A stretch of DNA of 64,000 nt from Halorussus rarus (GCF_003369835.1 NZ_QPMJ01000002.1:1516739-1580738), one strand, 5' to 3'; positions 54,612-63,327 are shown, numbered from the stretch's first letter. Numbers and translations are program-made. The notes: a model not told the origin generated them from the sequence alone.

Positions 54612-55787
54612 ATGGATGGCACGGACGACCCCCGTCACGCACCTCCCGACGCCCCGGACGACTCGTCGGCCGACGGAACCGCCCCGAACGTAGCGGACCC
54701 CGGCGACGGCGACCGCTGCGACTACTGCCGGCTCCCGATTCCGACCGACCCGGTGGCACTGCAGCGGGACGGGATCGAGTACGAGTGCTGCACCGAGGCC
54801 TGCCGGTCGGCGCTGGCCGAGCGCGAGCGGGTCTGCACCGAGTACCACGGCTTCCGGCGGGTCCGGACCGGCGTCGCGGGCCTCGACGACTTCCTCCCGC
54901 AGGGGCTGCCCCGCAACTCGTTCGTCCTGCTGTCCAACGACGAGGGCGCGCGCGACGACGCGCTCCGGGCCGAACTCGTCTGGCGGGCGCTGGAGCGGGG
55001 CGAACCCGCCACCGTCGTCACCTTCACCGAACCGCCCGTCTCGGTGGTCGAGAGCTTCCTCTCGCTCGACTGGAACGTGCTGCCGTACCTGGAGTCCGGC
55101 CAGTTGCACGTGATGGACTGCTTCACCTACCGGATGGACGACCCGGACCGCGAGCGCATGTTCGAGCGCATGGACGAGTGGAACCTCCACGTCTACGGCA
55201 TCACGAAGTCGGTGACCCAGACCGTCCGGGACCCCAGCGACGTCTCGGAGCTCCACAACAAGCTCGACAACTGCCTCGAGGCGCTGGGGATGAGCGACCG
55301 GGGCATCGTGGTCGTCGACTCGCTGACGGAGTTCGGCAGCCTGGTCCAGCCGGTCCGGGCGTACAACTTCGTCAAGGACGTCCGGGCCGACGTCTGCAAG
55401 GGCCGGTTCGTCCCCGTCTTCGCGGGCGCGAGCTTCACCGGCGCCAGCGAGGAGGTGCGGTTCCCCCACGACCTCGGCTACGCGGTCGACGGCATCGTCG
55501 ACATGCAGGTCAACGACTCCATCGTGACGGACACGCTCATCAAGCGCGTCCGCATCCGGAAGATGAACGGCGTCCTCGCCATCCCCGAGTGGGTCGCCTA
55601 CGAGTTCACCGCCGGCCAGGGGCTGGTCACGTTCGACCCGATCGCCGAGATGGACGAGGCCGGCCGGGCCGACGAGGGGGAGGGAGGGGGAACGGACGGC
55701 GGAACGGGGCCGGGAGAGGACGACGAGACCGGCGGGACCACGGGGACGGACGAGCGCGGCGAATCCCGTGTCGAGACCGAGCGGTAG
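54612..55787 (+). CDS. KaiC/RAD55-like ATPase-fold protein with N-terminal metal-binding domain
   Basis: A 391-residue protein. Residues about 35-70 contain C-D-Y-C-R-L-P-I-P and C-C-T-E-A-C-R, a TRASH/YHS-like metal site. The rest resembles the RecA-type KaiC/RAD55 fold of haloarchaea (G-V-A-G-L-D-D-F-L-P-Q-G-L-P-R-N-S-F-V-L-L), with a Walker B-like I-V-V-V-D-S-L-T-E-F-G near residue 236. The Walker A position reads L-S-N-D-E-G-A-R-D-D-A-L rather than G-x4-G-K-T/S, so ATP binding in the usual way looks lost. The C-terminus is a Gly/Asp-rich tail. Such proteins are probably signalling scaffolds. Confidence 0.8.
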   Translation: MDGTDDPRHAPPDAPDDSSADGTAPNVADPGDGDRCDYCRLPIPTDPVALQRDGIEYECCTEACRSALAERERVCTEYHGFRRVRTGVAGLDDFLPQGLPRNSFVLLSNDEGARDDALRAELVWRALERGEPATVVTFTEPPVSVVESFLSLDWNVLPYLESGQLHVMDCFTYRMDDPDRERMFERMDEWNLHVYGITKSVTQTVRDPSDVSELHNKLDNCLEALGMSDRGIVVVDSLTEFGSLVQPVRAYNFVKDVRADVCKGRFVPVFAGASFTGASEEVRFPHDLGYAVDGIVDMQVNDSIVTDTLIKRVRIRKMNGVLAIPEWVAYEFTAGQGLVTFDPIAEMDEAGRADEGEGGGTDGGTGPGEDDETGGTTGTDERGESRVETER

Positions 55788-55861
55788 CCGGTCGGAACCG
55801 CGGTGCGGCAAGCTTCTCAGAGATGAACACAGTTATCTGGGTGCCAGAGTTAGCCACTCCC

Positions 55862-55918
55862 ATGCAGCAGCGTCACAGGCGGGGGACCCGCGGGTCGCGG
55901 GTGATAGTATGCGAGTAG
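55862..55918 (+). CDS. possible 18-codon leader frame overlapping ask
   Basis: ATG at 55862 opens M-Q-Q-R-H-R-R-G-T-R-G-S-R-V-I-V-C-E and stops at TAG 55916-55918, ten bases inside the aspartate kinase frame. A TATA-like AGTTATC lies about 30 bases upstream, consistent with a leaderless start at this ATG. Translation is unproved; it may simply be the ask leader. Confidence 0.3.
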   Translation: MQQRHRRGTRGSRVIVCE

Positions 55919-57087
55919 TGGCGAAGTTCGGCGGCACCAGCCTGGGCAGCGGCGACCGGATCAACCGGGCGGCCGACTCGGTGGCCGACGCCGTGGCCCA
56001 GGGCCACGAGATCGCGGTGGTCGCCAGCGCGATGGGTAACACCACCGACGAGCTCCTCGACGAGATCGAGTTCGAGACCGAGGACGCCGACCGGGCCGAG
56101 ATCGTCAGCATGGGCGAGCGGACCAGCGTCCGGATGCTGAAGGCCGCCCTGGCGGCCCGCGGGGTCGAGGCCGTCTTCGTCGAACCCGGCAGCGAGCGCT
56201 GGCCGGTGTTCACCGACGAGCACGGCGAGGTCGACGCCGAGCGGACCCGGGCGGCCGCCGACCGGCTCGCCGCCGAACTCGACGACGTGGTGCCGGTCAT
56301 CACCGGCTTCCTCGCCGAGGACCACGAGGGGAACGTGACCACGCTCGGACGCGGCGGGTCGGACACCACCGCGGTGATGCTGGGCAACTACATGGGCGCC
56401 GACGAGGTGGTCATCGTGACCGACGTCGAGGGCGTCATGACCGGCGACCCCCACGTCGTGGAGGGCGCGCGCAACGTCGCCGAGATCTCGGTCGACGAGC
56501 TCCGGAATCTCTCGTTCCGGGGCGCGGAGGTGGTCGCGCCCAGCGCGCTCTCGTACAAGGACGAGACCCTCGACGTCCGCGTGGTCCACTACCAGCACGG
56601 CGACCTGCTGGCCGGCGGTACCGACGTCATCGGCGAGTTCGAGAACCTCATCGACATGCGCGAGGAGCAACTCGCCTGCCTCACGGTCGCGGGCCGGGCC
56701 ATCCGGAACCAGCCCGGCATCCTCCAGGAGCTGGCGAACGCGCTGGGCGACAGCGACATCAACGTCGACGCGGTCGCCAGCGGGATGGACTCGGTCACGT
56801 TCTACGTCGACGAGACGGTGGCCGAGCGCGCCGAGAACATCCTCCACCGCGAGGTCATCGAGGAGGAGTCGCTGTCGAGCGTCACGGTCGACGACGAGGT
56901 GGCCGTCATCCGCGTGATGGGCGGCGAGCTCCCCAACCGGCCGGGCGTCATCCAGAACCTCGTCAACCCCATCGCGGAGGCGCACATCAACATCCACGAC
57001 CTCATCACCAGCGCGACCAGCGTCGCGGTCTTCGTCGACTGGGCCGACCGCGAGGAGACCCTCGAGATCATTCAAGAAGAGTTCTGA
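55909..57087 (+). CDS. aspartate kinase
   Basis: A 392-residue enzyme phosphorylating aspartate, the first step to lysine, threonine, methionine and homoserine. It opens M-R-V-V-A-K-F-G-G-T-S-L-G-S, the substrate/ATP motif, then has the kinase core (M-G-E-R-T-S-V-R-M near 70, G-R-G-G-S-D-T-T-A near 145) and two ACT domains at about 245-310 and 325-390 (for example R-N-Q-P-G-I-L-Q-E-L and P-N-R-P-G-V-I-Q-N-L), where feedback amino acids bind. The ATG at 55909 follows a palindrome GACCCGCGGGTC. The longer upstream frame is not conserved in type. Confidence 0.93.
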   Translation: MRVVAKFGGTSLGSGDRINRAADSVADAVAQGHEIAVVASAMGNTTDELLDEIEFETEDADRAEIVSMGERTSVRMLKAALAARGVEAVFVEPGSERWPVFTDEHGEVDAERTRAAADRLAAELDDVVPVITGFLAEDHEGNVTTLGRGGSDTTAVMLGNYMGADEVVIVTDVEGVMTGDPHVVEGARNVAEISVDELRNLSFRGAEVVAPSALSYKDETLDVRVVHYQHGDLLAGGTDVIGEFENLIDMREEQLACLTVAGRAIRNQPGILQELANALGDSDINVDAVASGMDSVTFYVDETVAERAENILHREVIEEESLSSVTVDDEVAVIRVMGGELPNRPGVIQNLVNPIAEAHINIHDLITSATSVAVFVDWADREETLEIIQEEF

Positions 57088-57341
57088 AACCGCCTTTTAC
57101 TGGGGTCGGCGCCTGAACGCGCCTCCCTCGTAAAAGCTGGACCAAAAACACCGCGCTCGTCCCTTCGGTCCTGGCTTGGTCCGCTCGCTCGGGCTTCGCC
57201 CTCGCTCGCGGTACAGCAAGTAGTACTCAACGCCAACTAATGCGCGCACCTTCGGCGCGCTGCATCGACGCCGGTCTCGCCGAATGATGCACCGAGACGC
57301 TCCCCGGAACCCTTTTTACGGATTGCGGACAACTGGCGGGT

Positions 57342-57425
57342 ATGCCATCCGAACCCCGGACTGGTGGGAGCGCGCGCCAGCCACCGCAGCGGACCGCGGG
57401 GTTCGGCTTCTTCTTCGCGTCCTGA
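57342..57425 (+). CDS. candidate PheST leader peptide
   Basis: ATG at 57342 opens a 27-codon frame, starting M-P-S-E-P-R-T-G-G and ending T-A-G-F-G-F-F-F-A-S; four of the last seven residues are Phe, all TTC codons, directly before the TGA. It lies 27-30 bases after a TATA-like CCTTTTTACG, the expected leaderless position, and about 160 bases ahead of pheS. The design resembles the bacterial pheST leader PheM. That it acts so in this archaeon is inferred; the frame could also be chance. Confidence 0.5.
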   Translation: MPSEPRTGGSARQPPQRTAGFGFFFAS

Positions 57426-57525
57426 CCGGGCGGCGGACTCCCGGCCGAGCGAGGACCTCGGCGGGGACGAAACCGCTCGCGCGCGGTCGCTCGGGAGCGA
57501 CTCGCGCTCCCGCGGAGGTGGCCGC
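57426..57525 (+). promoter_or_regulatory. possible attenuator hairpins before pheS
   Basis: After the leader stop codon: CCGGG/CCCGG (57426-57444); GTCGCT-CGGG-AGCGAC (57486-57501); GGGAGCG-ACTCG-CGCTCCC (57493-57511); and GCGG/CCGC (57512-57525). The second and third share bases and cannot form together. No T-run follows the third stem. Confidence 0.4.
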
Positions 57526-57583
57526 GCTTCAGAAACGATAAACGGACGCACGGGGACGTAACGACCAACGAGAACCACGGACG

Positions 57584-59098
57584 ATGAAACTACCCGAATC
57601 ACAGGCCGCGGTGCTGCAAGCCGCGAGCGCGAACGAGGCACAGACGATAGACGAACTGGCAGCGGAGACCGACCGCAAGCCCGAGACGGTCACCGGGGCG
57701 GCTTTCGAACTGGAATCGGCCGGTCTGCTCGACGTCTCGGAGGCCGCCGATGAGTCGGTGACGCTGACCGACGAGGCCCGCGAGTACCTCCAAGACGGCC
57801 TGCCCGAGGTCCGGCTCTACGAGGCGGCCGTCGACGCCGGCGCCGCCGACGACCCCGTCCAGATGGGCCGGGTCATCGGCCAGTCGGGGCTGGAGGGCCC
57901 GCAGGTCGACATCGCGCTGTCGAACTACGCCCGGAAGGGGTACGGCGCCATCGAGAGCGGCGAGATCACCGCCGACCCGGACGCCGACCCCGCGAGCGAC
58001 GCCGAGGCCGACGCCCTGGCCTCGCTCGCCGACGGCGAGTCGACAGGCACGCTGGACGAGTCGGTGCTGGAGCAACTCGAGCGTCGCGGGCTCGTCGAGG
58101 TCGCCGAGTCGACGGTCCGGTCGGTGACGCTGACCGACGAGGGGGTGACCGCGCTGATGGAGGGCGTCGAGGCTGCGGAGACGGTCGGCCAGCTCACGCC
58201 CGAGATGCTCACCTCCGGCGAGTGGCGGGACGTCGAGTTCGCCGAGTACAACGTCGAGGCCGACGCCGAGCGCATCGACGGCGGGAAGACCCACATCCTG
58301 CGCCAGACCGCCGACCGCGTGAAGGACACGCTGGTCGGCATGGGCTTCGAGGAGATGGAGGGCCCCCACGCCGACGCGGAGTTCTGGATCAACGACTGCC
58401 TGTTCATGCCCCAGGACCACCCCGCGCGGACCCACTGGGACCAGTTCGCGCTGGAGAACCCCCGGAAGATAGACGAACTGCCCGAGGACCTCGTCGAACG
58501 CGTGAAGGACGCCCACCGGAACGGTGTGGGCGAGGACGGCGAGGGCTACCACTCGCCGTGGACCGAGGAGGTCGCCGAGGGAATCGACCTGCGCGGGCAC
58601 ACCACCTCGCTGTCGATGCGGTACCTCTCGGGCCACGAGGTCGGCGAGCTCGAACCGCCCCAGCGGTTCTTCAGCGTCGAGAAGGTGTACCGCAACGACA
58701 CCCTCGACCCGACCCACCTGCTGGAGTTCTTCCAGATCGAGGGGTGGGTGATGGCCGAGGACCTGTCGGTCCGGGACCTGATGGGCACCTTCGAGGAGTT
58801 CTACGCCCGGTTCGGCATCACCGACATCGAGTTCAAGCCCCACTACAACCCCTACACCGAGCCCAGCTTCGAGCTGTTCGGCACCCACCCGACGACCGGC
58901 GAGATGGTCGAGATCGGCAACTCCGGGATGTTCCGCGAGGAGGTGCTCGACCCCCTGGGCGTCGACTGCGACGTGATGGCGTGGGGGCTCGCGCTCGAGC
59001 GGCTACTGATGCTGATGTACGGCTTCGAGGACATCCGCGACGTCCACGGGACCTTGGCGGACCTGGATCTGCTGCGAGAGACGGAGGTGCTACACTGA
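57584..59098 (+). CDS. pheS: phenylalanyl-tRNA synthetase alpha subunit
   Basis: A 504-residue class II synthetase subunit that, with PheT, charges tRNA-Phe. An N-terminal winged-helix tRNA-binding region (about 1-180) precedes the catalytic domain: L-R-Q-T-A-D-R-V near 235, G-F-E-E-M-E-G-P near 258, motif 2 with F-F-S-V-E-K-V-Y-R-N-D near 360, and F-Q-I-E-G-W and motif 3 in M-A-W-G-L-A-L-E-R-L near 466. This is the archaeal/eukaryal type. The pheT start overlaps its stop (TGATG), so the pair is coupled. A long leader with a candidate leader peptide precedes it. Confidence 0.95.
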   Translation: MKLPESQAAVLQAASANEAQTIDELAAETDRKPETVTGAAFELESAGLLDVSEAADESVTLTDEAREYLQDGLPEVRLYEAAVDAGAADDPVQMGRVIGQSGLEGPQVDIALSNYARKGYGAIESGEITADPDADPASDAEADALASLADGESTGTLDESVLEQLERRGLVEVAESTVRSVTLTDEGVTALMEGVEAAETVGQLTPEMLTSGEWRDVEFAEYNVEADAERIDGGKTHILRQTADRVKDTLVGMGFEEMEGPHADAEFWINDCLFMPQDHPARTHWDQFALENPRKIDELPEDLVERVKDAHRNGVGEDGEGYHSPWTEEVAEGIDLRGHTTSLSMRYLSGHEVGELEPPQRFFSVEKVYRNDTLDPTHLLEFFQIEGWVMAEDLSVRDLMGTFEEFYARFGITDIEFKPHYNPYTEPSFELFGTHPTTGEMVEIGNSGMFREEVLDPLGVDCDVMAWGLALERLLMLMYGFEDIRDVHGTLADLDLLRETEVLH

Positions 59099-60873
59099 TG
59101 CCAGTCGTCGACGTGAATCCCGACGAACTCCGGGAACTGACCGGCCACGACGAGAAATCGGACGACGAACTCATCGACGACCTGTTCGGCCTCGGGCTGG
59201 AGTTCGAGGGCCGGACCGAGGAGGGCGACCTCCAGCTGGAGTTCGCGCCCGACCGACTCGACCGCCTCTCCGTGGAGGGGGTCGCCCGTTCCCTGCGCTA
59301 CCAGTACGGCGACGACCGCGGCGTGTACGTCCCCTCGACCAACGACGCCGACTGGACCATCGAGGTCGACGGAAGCGTCCCCGACGAGCGACCCTACGTG
59401 ACCGGCGCGGTGATCCGGGACGTCGATCTGGACGACGACGCGCTCGACTCGCTCATCCAGCTCCAGGAGAAGCTCCACGCGACGATGGGCCGCAAGCGCG
59501 CGAAGGGCGCCATCGGCATCCACGACCTCACGATGCTGAAGGGCCGGGCCGCGACCGTCGAAGGCCAGACGGAGGCCGGCAACTCCATCACCTACCGGGG
59601 CATCGACCCCGACGGTGACCGGTTCGTCCCGCTGGACGCCGACAGCGAGATGACGCCCGCGGAGGTGCTGCGCTCGCACCCGACCGGCGAAACGTACGCT
59701 CCGCTGGTCGAGGAGTACGACCGCTACCCCGCCATCTACGACGACATCGGGCTGTTCTCGTTCCCGCCGGTCATCAACGGCCGCCGGACCGAGGTGTCGA
59801 CCGACTCCCGGGACCTGTTCGTCGAGCTGACCGGCACCGACCAGTGGACCATCGACCGCATGTGCAACATCATCTGCTACGCGCTCGACGCCCGGGGCGC
59901 CAGGGTCGAGGAGGTCGAGGTCGACTACCCCGACCGGACCCTAGTCCGCCCCGACTTCGAGGTCACCGAGAAGACCGTCACGCACGACCGCATCGAGCGC
60001 CTGCTCGGGGTCGACCTGAGCGCCGAGCGCGTGCTCGACCTGCTGGAGCGCTCGGGCTTAGACGCCGAGACGACGGAGGTCGGCGACGACGAGGTCGCCT
60101 ACGAGGTCGCGGTGCCGCCGTACCGCGTCGACGTGCTCCACCCGCTGGACGTCGTCGACGACGTGGGCCGGGCGTACGGCTTCAACGACCTCGAACCGCG
60201 CTACCCCGACGTGGGGACGGTCGGCGGCCGACACGACCGCTCGAAGCTCGAGGACGCCGTACGCGAGGTGCTGGTCGGGTTGGGCTTCGAGGACCTGCTG
60301 AACTTCCACATGATCAGCGAGGGGGAGAACTTCGACCGAATGGGACTCGACCGTCCCGGCGACGGGGGTGGCGCGAGCGGCGAGAGCGGCGGAGATGACG
60401 GCGCGGCCGACGTGCTCGGCGCGGCCGAGCCCGCGACCATCCTCGAGCCCTACAGCGAGGACTACACCATGCTCCGGACGTGGGCGCTGCCCTCGCTGCT
60501 GATGGTGCTGGAGAACAACACCCACCGGGCCTACCCGCAGGACCTCGCGGAAATCGGGCTGGTGGCCCGCGTCGACGACGGGGAGAACACCGGTGTCGCC
60601 GAGCACCGGTCGGTCGCCGGCGTGCTCGCGCGCCACGACGCGTCCTACGAGGACGCGAAGGCCCGCCTCCAGGCGGTCGCGCGCAACTTCGACGTCGACC
60701 TGGAGACGCCCGCGACCGACCACCCGACCTTCATCGACGGGCGGGCGGCGTCGGTCGTCGTCGACGGCGAGGAGGTCGGCGTCATCGGCGAGGTCCACCC
60801 CGCGGTGCTGGTCGAACACGACCTCGAACTGCCGGTCGCGGCGTTCGAGTTCCGGCTGGGCGCGCTCGAATAG
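59098..60873 (+). CDS. pheT: phenylalanyl-tRNA synthetase beta subunit
   Basis: A 591-residue beta subunit of the alpha2-beta2 synthetase. It begins M-P-V-V-D-V-N-P-D-E-L; the B3/B4 editing domain (about 90-265) clears Tyr-tRNA-Phe, and the B5 and pseudo-catalytic domains follow with V-P-P-Y-R-V-D-V near 345. An acidic Gly/Ser-rich insertion at about 420-440 (G-G-G-A-S-G-E-S-G-G) is a halophile feature. The start overlaps the pheS stop by one base (TGATG), so translation is coupled. The longer frame running back into pheS is a shadow. Confidence 0.95.
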   Translation: MPVVDVNPDELRELTGHDEKSDDELIDDLFGLGLEFEGRTEEGDLQLEFAPDRLDRLSVEGVARSLRYQYGDDRGVYVPSTNDADWTIEVDGSVPDERPYVTGAVIRDVDLDDDALDSLIQLQEKLHATMGRKRAKGAIGIHDLTMLKGRAATVEGQTEAGNSITYRGIDPDGDRFVPLDADSEMTPAEVLRSHPTGETYAPLVEEYDRYPAIYDDIGLFSFPPVINGRRTEVSTDSRDLFVELTGTDQWTIDRMCNIICYALDARGARVEEVEVDYPDRTLVRPDFEVTEKTVTHDRIERLLGVDLSAERVLDLLERSGLDAETTEVGDDEVAYEVAVPPYRVDVLHPLDVVDDVGRAYGFNDLEPRYPDVGTVGGRHDRSKLEDAVREVLVGLGFEDLLNFHMISEGENFDRMGLDRPGDGGGASGESGGDDGAADVLGAAEPATILEPYSEDYTMLRTWALPSLLMVLENNTHRAYPQDLAEIGLVARVDDGENTGVAEHRSVAGVLARHDASYEDAKARLQAVARNFDVDLETPATDHPTFIDGRAASVVVDGEEVGVIGEVHPAVLVEHDLELPVAAFEFRLGALE

Positions 60874-60948
60874 CGTCGCGTTCCGGTCTCCGTCTCCTCG
60901 TTTTCGGACTTCGCTCGTCGGTATCCGGAATCAGCAACGGGAACAGTG

Positions 60949-62010
60949 TCAGTCCAGGTCCGCGCCGACGGCGTCCTCGACCGAGTCGAAGCCGTCGCGT
61001 TCCAGCAGATCGAGCAGTCCCTCGTTGATGTCGCGGGCGATGGACGGCCCGCGGTAGACGAGGCCGGTGTACAACTGGACCACGTGTGCGCCCGCGCGTA
61101 GCTTCCGATAGGCGTCCGCGGCGGTGAACACGCCGCCCACGCCCACGACCGGCACGTCGACGCGCTCGGCGACGAACCGGACCATCCCGGTCGCGCGCGG
61201 TTCGAGGGGTCTGCCCGAGAGCCCGCCCTCCTCGGCGCGGTTGTGGCTCCGCAGCCCTTCGGGGCGGTCGGTCGTGGTGTTGGCGGCGATGACGCCGTCG
61301 AGGCCGAGTTCGGTCACGAGATCGAGCGCGTCCTCGACCGCGGGGTCCGGGAGGTCGGGCGAGAGTTTGACCAGGAGCGGGCTCGCGCCCGCATCCTGGA
61401 GGGTCGAGAGGATGGCCTCCATCGAGTCGCGGTTCTGGAGGTCCCGGAACCCCTCGGAGTTGGGGCAGGAGACGTTGACCACGAAGAAGTCACCCCCCTC
61501 GGCTACCCGCTCGTAGGTGTAGCGGTAGTCCGCCGGCGCGTCGTCGGCGGCGACGTGCTCGGTCTTCGCGAGGTTGACGCCGACCGGGGTCGGTACGTCG
61601 GGCGCGGCGGCCGCGAGGCGCTCGCCGACGGCGTCCGCGCCCTGGTTGTTCAGCCCCATCCGGTTGACGATAGCCTCGTCCTCTCGCAGGCGGAACATCC
61701 TGGGTCGGGGGTTGCCGGCCTGCGGTTCGGCTGTGACGCCGCCGACCTCGACGTGGCCGAATCCGAGGCTCGCCAGGAGTGCGGGGACCCGGGCGTTCTT
61801 GTCGAACCCGGCGGCCACGCCGACCGGGTTGGGGAACCGCTGCCCGAACGCGTCGACCCGGAGTCGGTCGTCGTCGACGACGTACCGATCGCGGAGCGCG
61901 CGGGCGGCCGGCGTCCGCTGGGCGACCCGCATCCCCGCGTGGACCGCGTCGTGGGCCGTCTCGGCGGGGAGGCCGAAGAGCAGGGGCTTCACCAACTGGT
62001 ACGCGTTCAT
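60949..62010 (-). CDS. pyrD: dihydroorotate dehydrogenase, class 2 (quinone)
   Basis: A 353-residue enzyme oxidising dihydroorotate to orotate in pyrimidine synthesis. Features are G-V-A-A-G-F-D-K-N near 64, M-F-R-L-R-E-D-E-A-I-V-N-R-M-G-L-N-N near 105, the base-site motif V-N-V-S-C-P-N-S-E-G near 178, where Ser replaces Cys as the catalytic base (class 2), and FMN phosphate binding by V-G-V-G-G-V near 290 and Q-L-Y-T-G-L-V near 320. Class 2 enzymes attach to the membrane and use quinones. The N-terminal helix M-N-A-Y-Q-L-V-K-P-L-L-F-G fits this. Confidence 0.95.
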   Translation of the reverse strand: MNAYQLVKPLLFGLPAETAHDAVHAGMRVAQRTPAARALRDRYVVDDDRLRVDAFGQRFPNPVGVAAGFDKNARVPALLASLGFGHVEVGGVTAEPQAGNPRPRMFRLREDEAIVNRMGLNNQGADAVGERLAAAAPDVPTPVGVNLAKTEHVAADDAPADYRYTYERVAEGGDFFVVNVSCPNSEGFRDLQNRDSMEAILSTLQDAGASPLLVKLSPDLPDPAVEDALDLVTELGLDGVIAANTTTDRPEGLRSHNRAEEGGLSGRPLEPRATGMVRFVAERVDVPVVGVGGVFTAADAYRKLRAGAHVVQLYTGLVYRGPSIARDINEGLLDLLERDGFDSVEDAVGADLD

Positions 62011-62055
62011 CGTACGTGTACCCTGACTCCGGTGGCAAAAAGCCCTCGTTCCGGT

Positions 62056-62253
62056 TCAGAACTCGTGCTCGACCTCGTCTTTGTCAGCCTTCTGGATGAT
62101 GATCTTGTCCTCCCTGACGCGCACGAACACCTCGTCGCCGATGTCCATGCCGGCGACGGCGAGTTCGTCCTCGTGCAGGTTGATGTGGACGTTGTGGTAC
62201 TCGCCGTCCTCGCCTTTCGCGCCACTGGGGCTGAGCTTCTTTTTCCGTACCAT
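62056..62253 (-). CDS. small AbrB/SpoVT-like protein
   Basis: A 65-residue protein: M-V-R-K-K-K-L-S-P-S then D-E-L-A-V-A-G-M-D-I-G-D-E-V-F-V-R-V-R-E-D-K-I-I-I-Q-K-A. The last segment follows the swapped-hairpin AbrB/MazE pattern (L-x-x-x-G-x-x-x-G-D-x-V-x-V-x-x-x-x-x-x-I-x-I). Such domains bind DNA as dimers; here it is a free-standing domain, so a transcription-factor role is likely but unproved. On the minus strand ACTTAAGTATAATC (about 62283-62297) is a good TATA box for it. Confidence 0.75.
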   Translation of the reverse strand: MVRKKKLSPSGAKGEDGEYHNVHINLHEDELAVAGMDIGDEVFVRVREDKIIIQKADKDEVEHEF

Positions 62254-62593
62254 CGCGGTATTGTAGGCGTACGTTCGCCCCAGATTATACTTAAGTGTTT
62301 TCTACCATCCTATCCCGTTTCCGGCGGATCGGCGTCCGCGTTCCGGCTTGCTTTCGCCCGTCGCGTTTTGGCACCCCGAACGGGTCCGTCTTCGGCTGTT
62401 GGGAGCGGACGGTCTCGGGTCGCGGCGTTCACAGCTATCTCCCCTAGACAGTATACGTTCTGGCCGGCGGCCGTCGCGCGGCCGCGCGAATCGGTTCGAA
62501 ATCGCCTGACGCCCCGAATCCCGTATATAAGACTTTCGACGGGAATGGCTCATATCGGCGATATATTTATAATGGGTCCTGTGCTGGGTTGGC
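62254..62593. other. divergent promoter region
   Basis: No gene recognised. It holds the TATA element of the AbrB-like gene (about 62283-62297) and that of MC1 (ATATATTTATAATGG at about 62559-62573). Between them is GC-rich sequence with no clear pattern. Confidence 0.6.
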
Positions 62594-62917
62594 ATGGAGG
62601 GAAAAATCATGGTACGTGAAGACGGTAAACGGAACTTCGCTCTCCGAGAATCGAGCGGTGACGAGAGTAGTGTCTTCTCGGGGAACACTCCCCGACAGGC
62701 AGCACTGAAGGCGGCCCGCCGGCTCGAGCCGGCGTCGTCCGAGGACGCCGCCGACCGAACCGAGCTCCGGCTCCGGGAGAAGGGCACCGACAAGGTCCAC
62801 ATCTACGACGGCTGGGCGTGGAACGAGTCGGCGCCGGACGACAAACCCGACTGGATGCCGGACGAGATAACCGAAGCCAACGTCTCGAAGCAGGGTATCG
62901 AACACCTCGATGAATAG
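62594..62917 (+). CDS. non-histone chromosomal protein MC1
   Basis: A 107-residue chromatin protein of the MC1 family, which bends and compacts DNA. The match is clear: K-R-N-F-A-L-R-E-S-S-G-D-E-S-S-V-F-S-G near the start, P-R-Q-A-A-L-K-A-A-R-R, L-R-L-R-E-K-G-T-D-K-V-H-I-Y and W-M-P-D-E-I-T. Unlike Methanosarcina MC1 it is acidic. A strong TATA box ATATATTTATAATGG places transcription start near 62594, so the ATG there (M-E-G-K-I-M) suits a leaderless mRNA; the in-frame ATG at 62609 is the other choice and agrees better with MC1 of other species. Confidence 0.93.
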   Translation: MEGKIMVREDGKRNFALRESSGDESSVFSGNTPRQAALKAARRLEPASSEDAADRTELRLREKGTDKVHIYDGWAWNESAPDDKPDWMPDEITEANVSKQGIEHLDE

Positions 62918-63195
62918 CCGGGGCGTGTACGACTTTTCATCCGTATTTGCCGTCACCGAGTAGCGACGCTACAGTCTTCACGTGCGCGAGCGAGATGGGG
63001 AGATTCTTGGTCGGGCACCGCGTACCGTCGTTCGCGCGGGCACCACCCGCCGTGACGTCGTGCACGACGCACAGGATGACCGGCCCGTTCTCCTCCCGCG
63101 CGACATCTCCGACCGCCGCCAGCTGCGCTATCGGATCCGCCAATCGCTGGGGGCTGGCACGTCATCCCACCACGCTGCCGGCTCGGTTCGACGGT

Positions 63196-63205
63196 CTTAA
63201 GTGTA
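63196..63205 (+). promoter_or_regulatory. rRNA promoter P1
   Basis: TTCGACGGTCTTAAGTGTAA with ATGCGAACGA about 25 bases later; the TTCGAC block and a TGCGAACG start region are typical of haloarchaeal rRNA promoters. Confidence 0.75.
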
Positions 63206-63276
63206 ACCCGGGCATTCGTTGGAATGCGAACGAGGTCCGGTGGTTTGGGCCTCCGAGAGCCGGCGAGAATCGACGT

Positions 63277-63284
63277 CTTTATAG
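63277..63284 (+). promoter_or_regulatory. possible rRNA promoter P2
   Basis: CGACGTCTTTATAGGGCGCC: a TTTATA box after CGACG, less like the other copies. Confidence 0.5.
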
Positions 63285-63327
63285 GGCGCCTCGGCCGGTT
63301 CTTGCAGCACGCCCCCGATCCGATGTC

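Larger units (their letters stand above)
57088..57583. other. pheST leader and upstream non-coding region
   Basis: No ordinary gene is recognised between ask and pheS. It holds ask's 3' end, direct repeats of GCTCGCTCG (about 57180-57215), a TATA-like CCTTTTTACG at 57311-57320, a 27-codon Phe-rich frame (57342-57425) and a run of GC-rich hairpins (57426-57525). A second TATA-like ATAAAC at about 57538 could serve as a closer pheS promoter. Confidence 0.6.

Noticed and set aside
57364..57561. 65-codon frame overlapping the candidate PheST leader peptide
   Set aside because: Ser/Arg/Asp-rich with no domain, out of phase with the better-placed ATG at 57342. A real protein joined by frameshift cannot be excluded but has no support.
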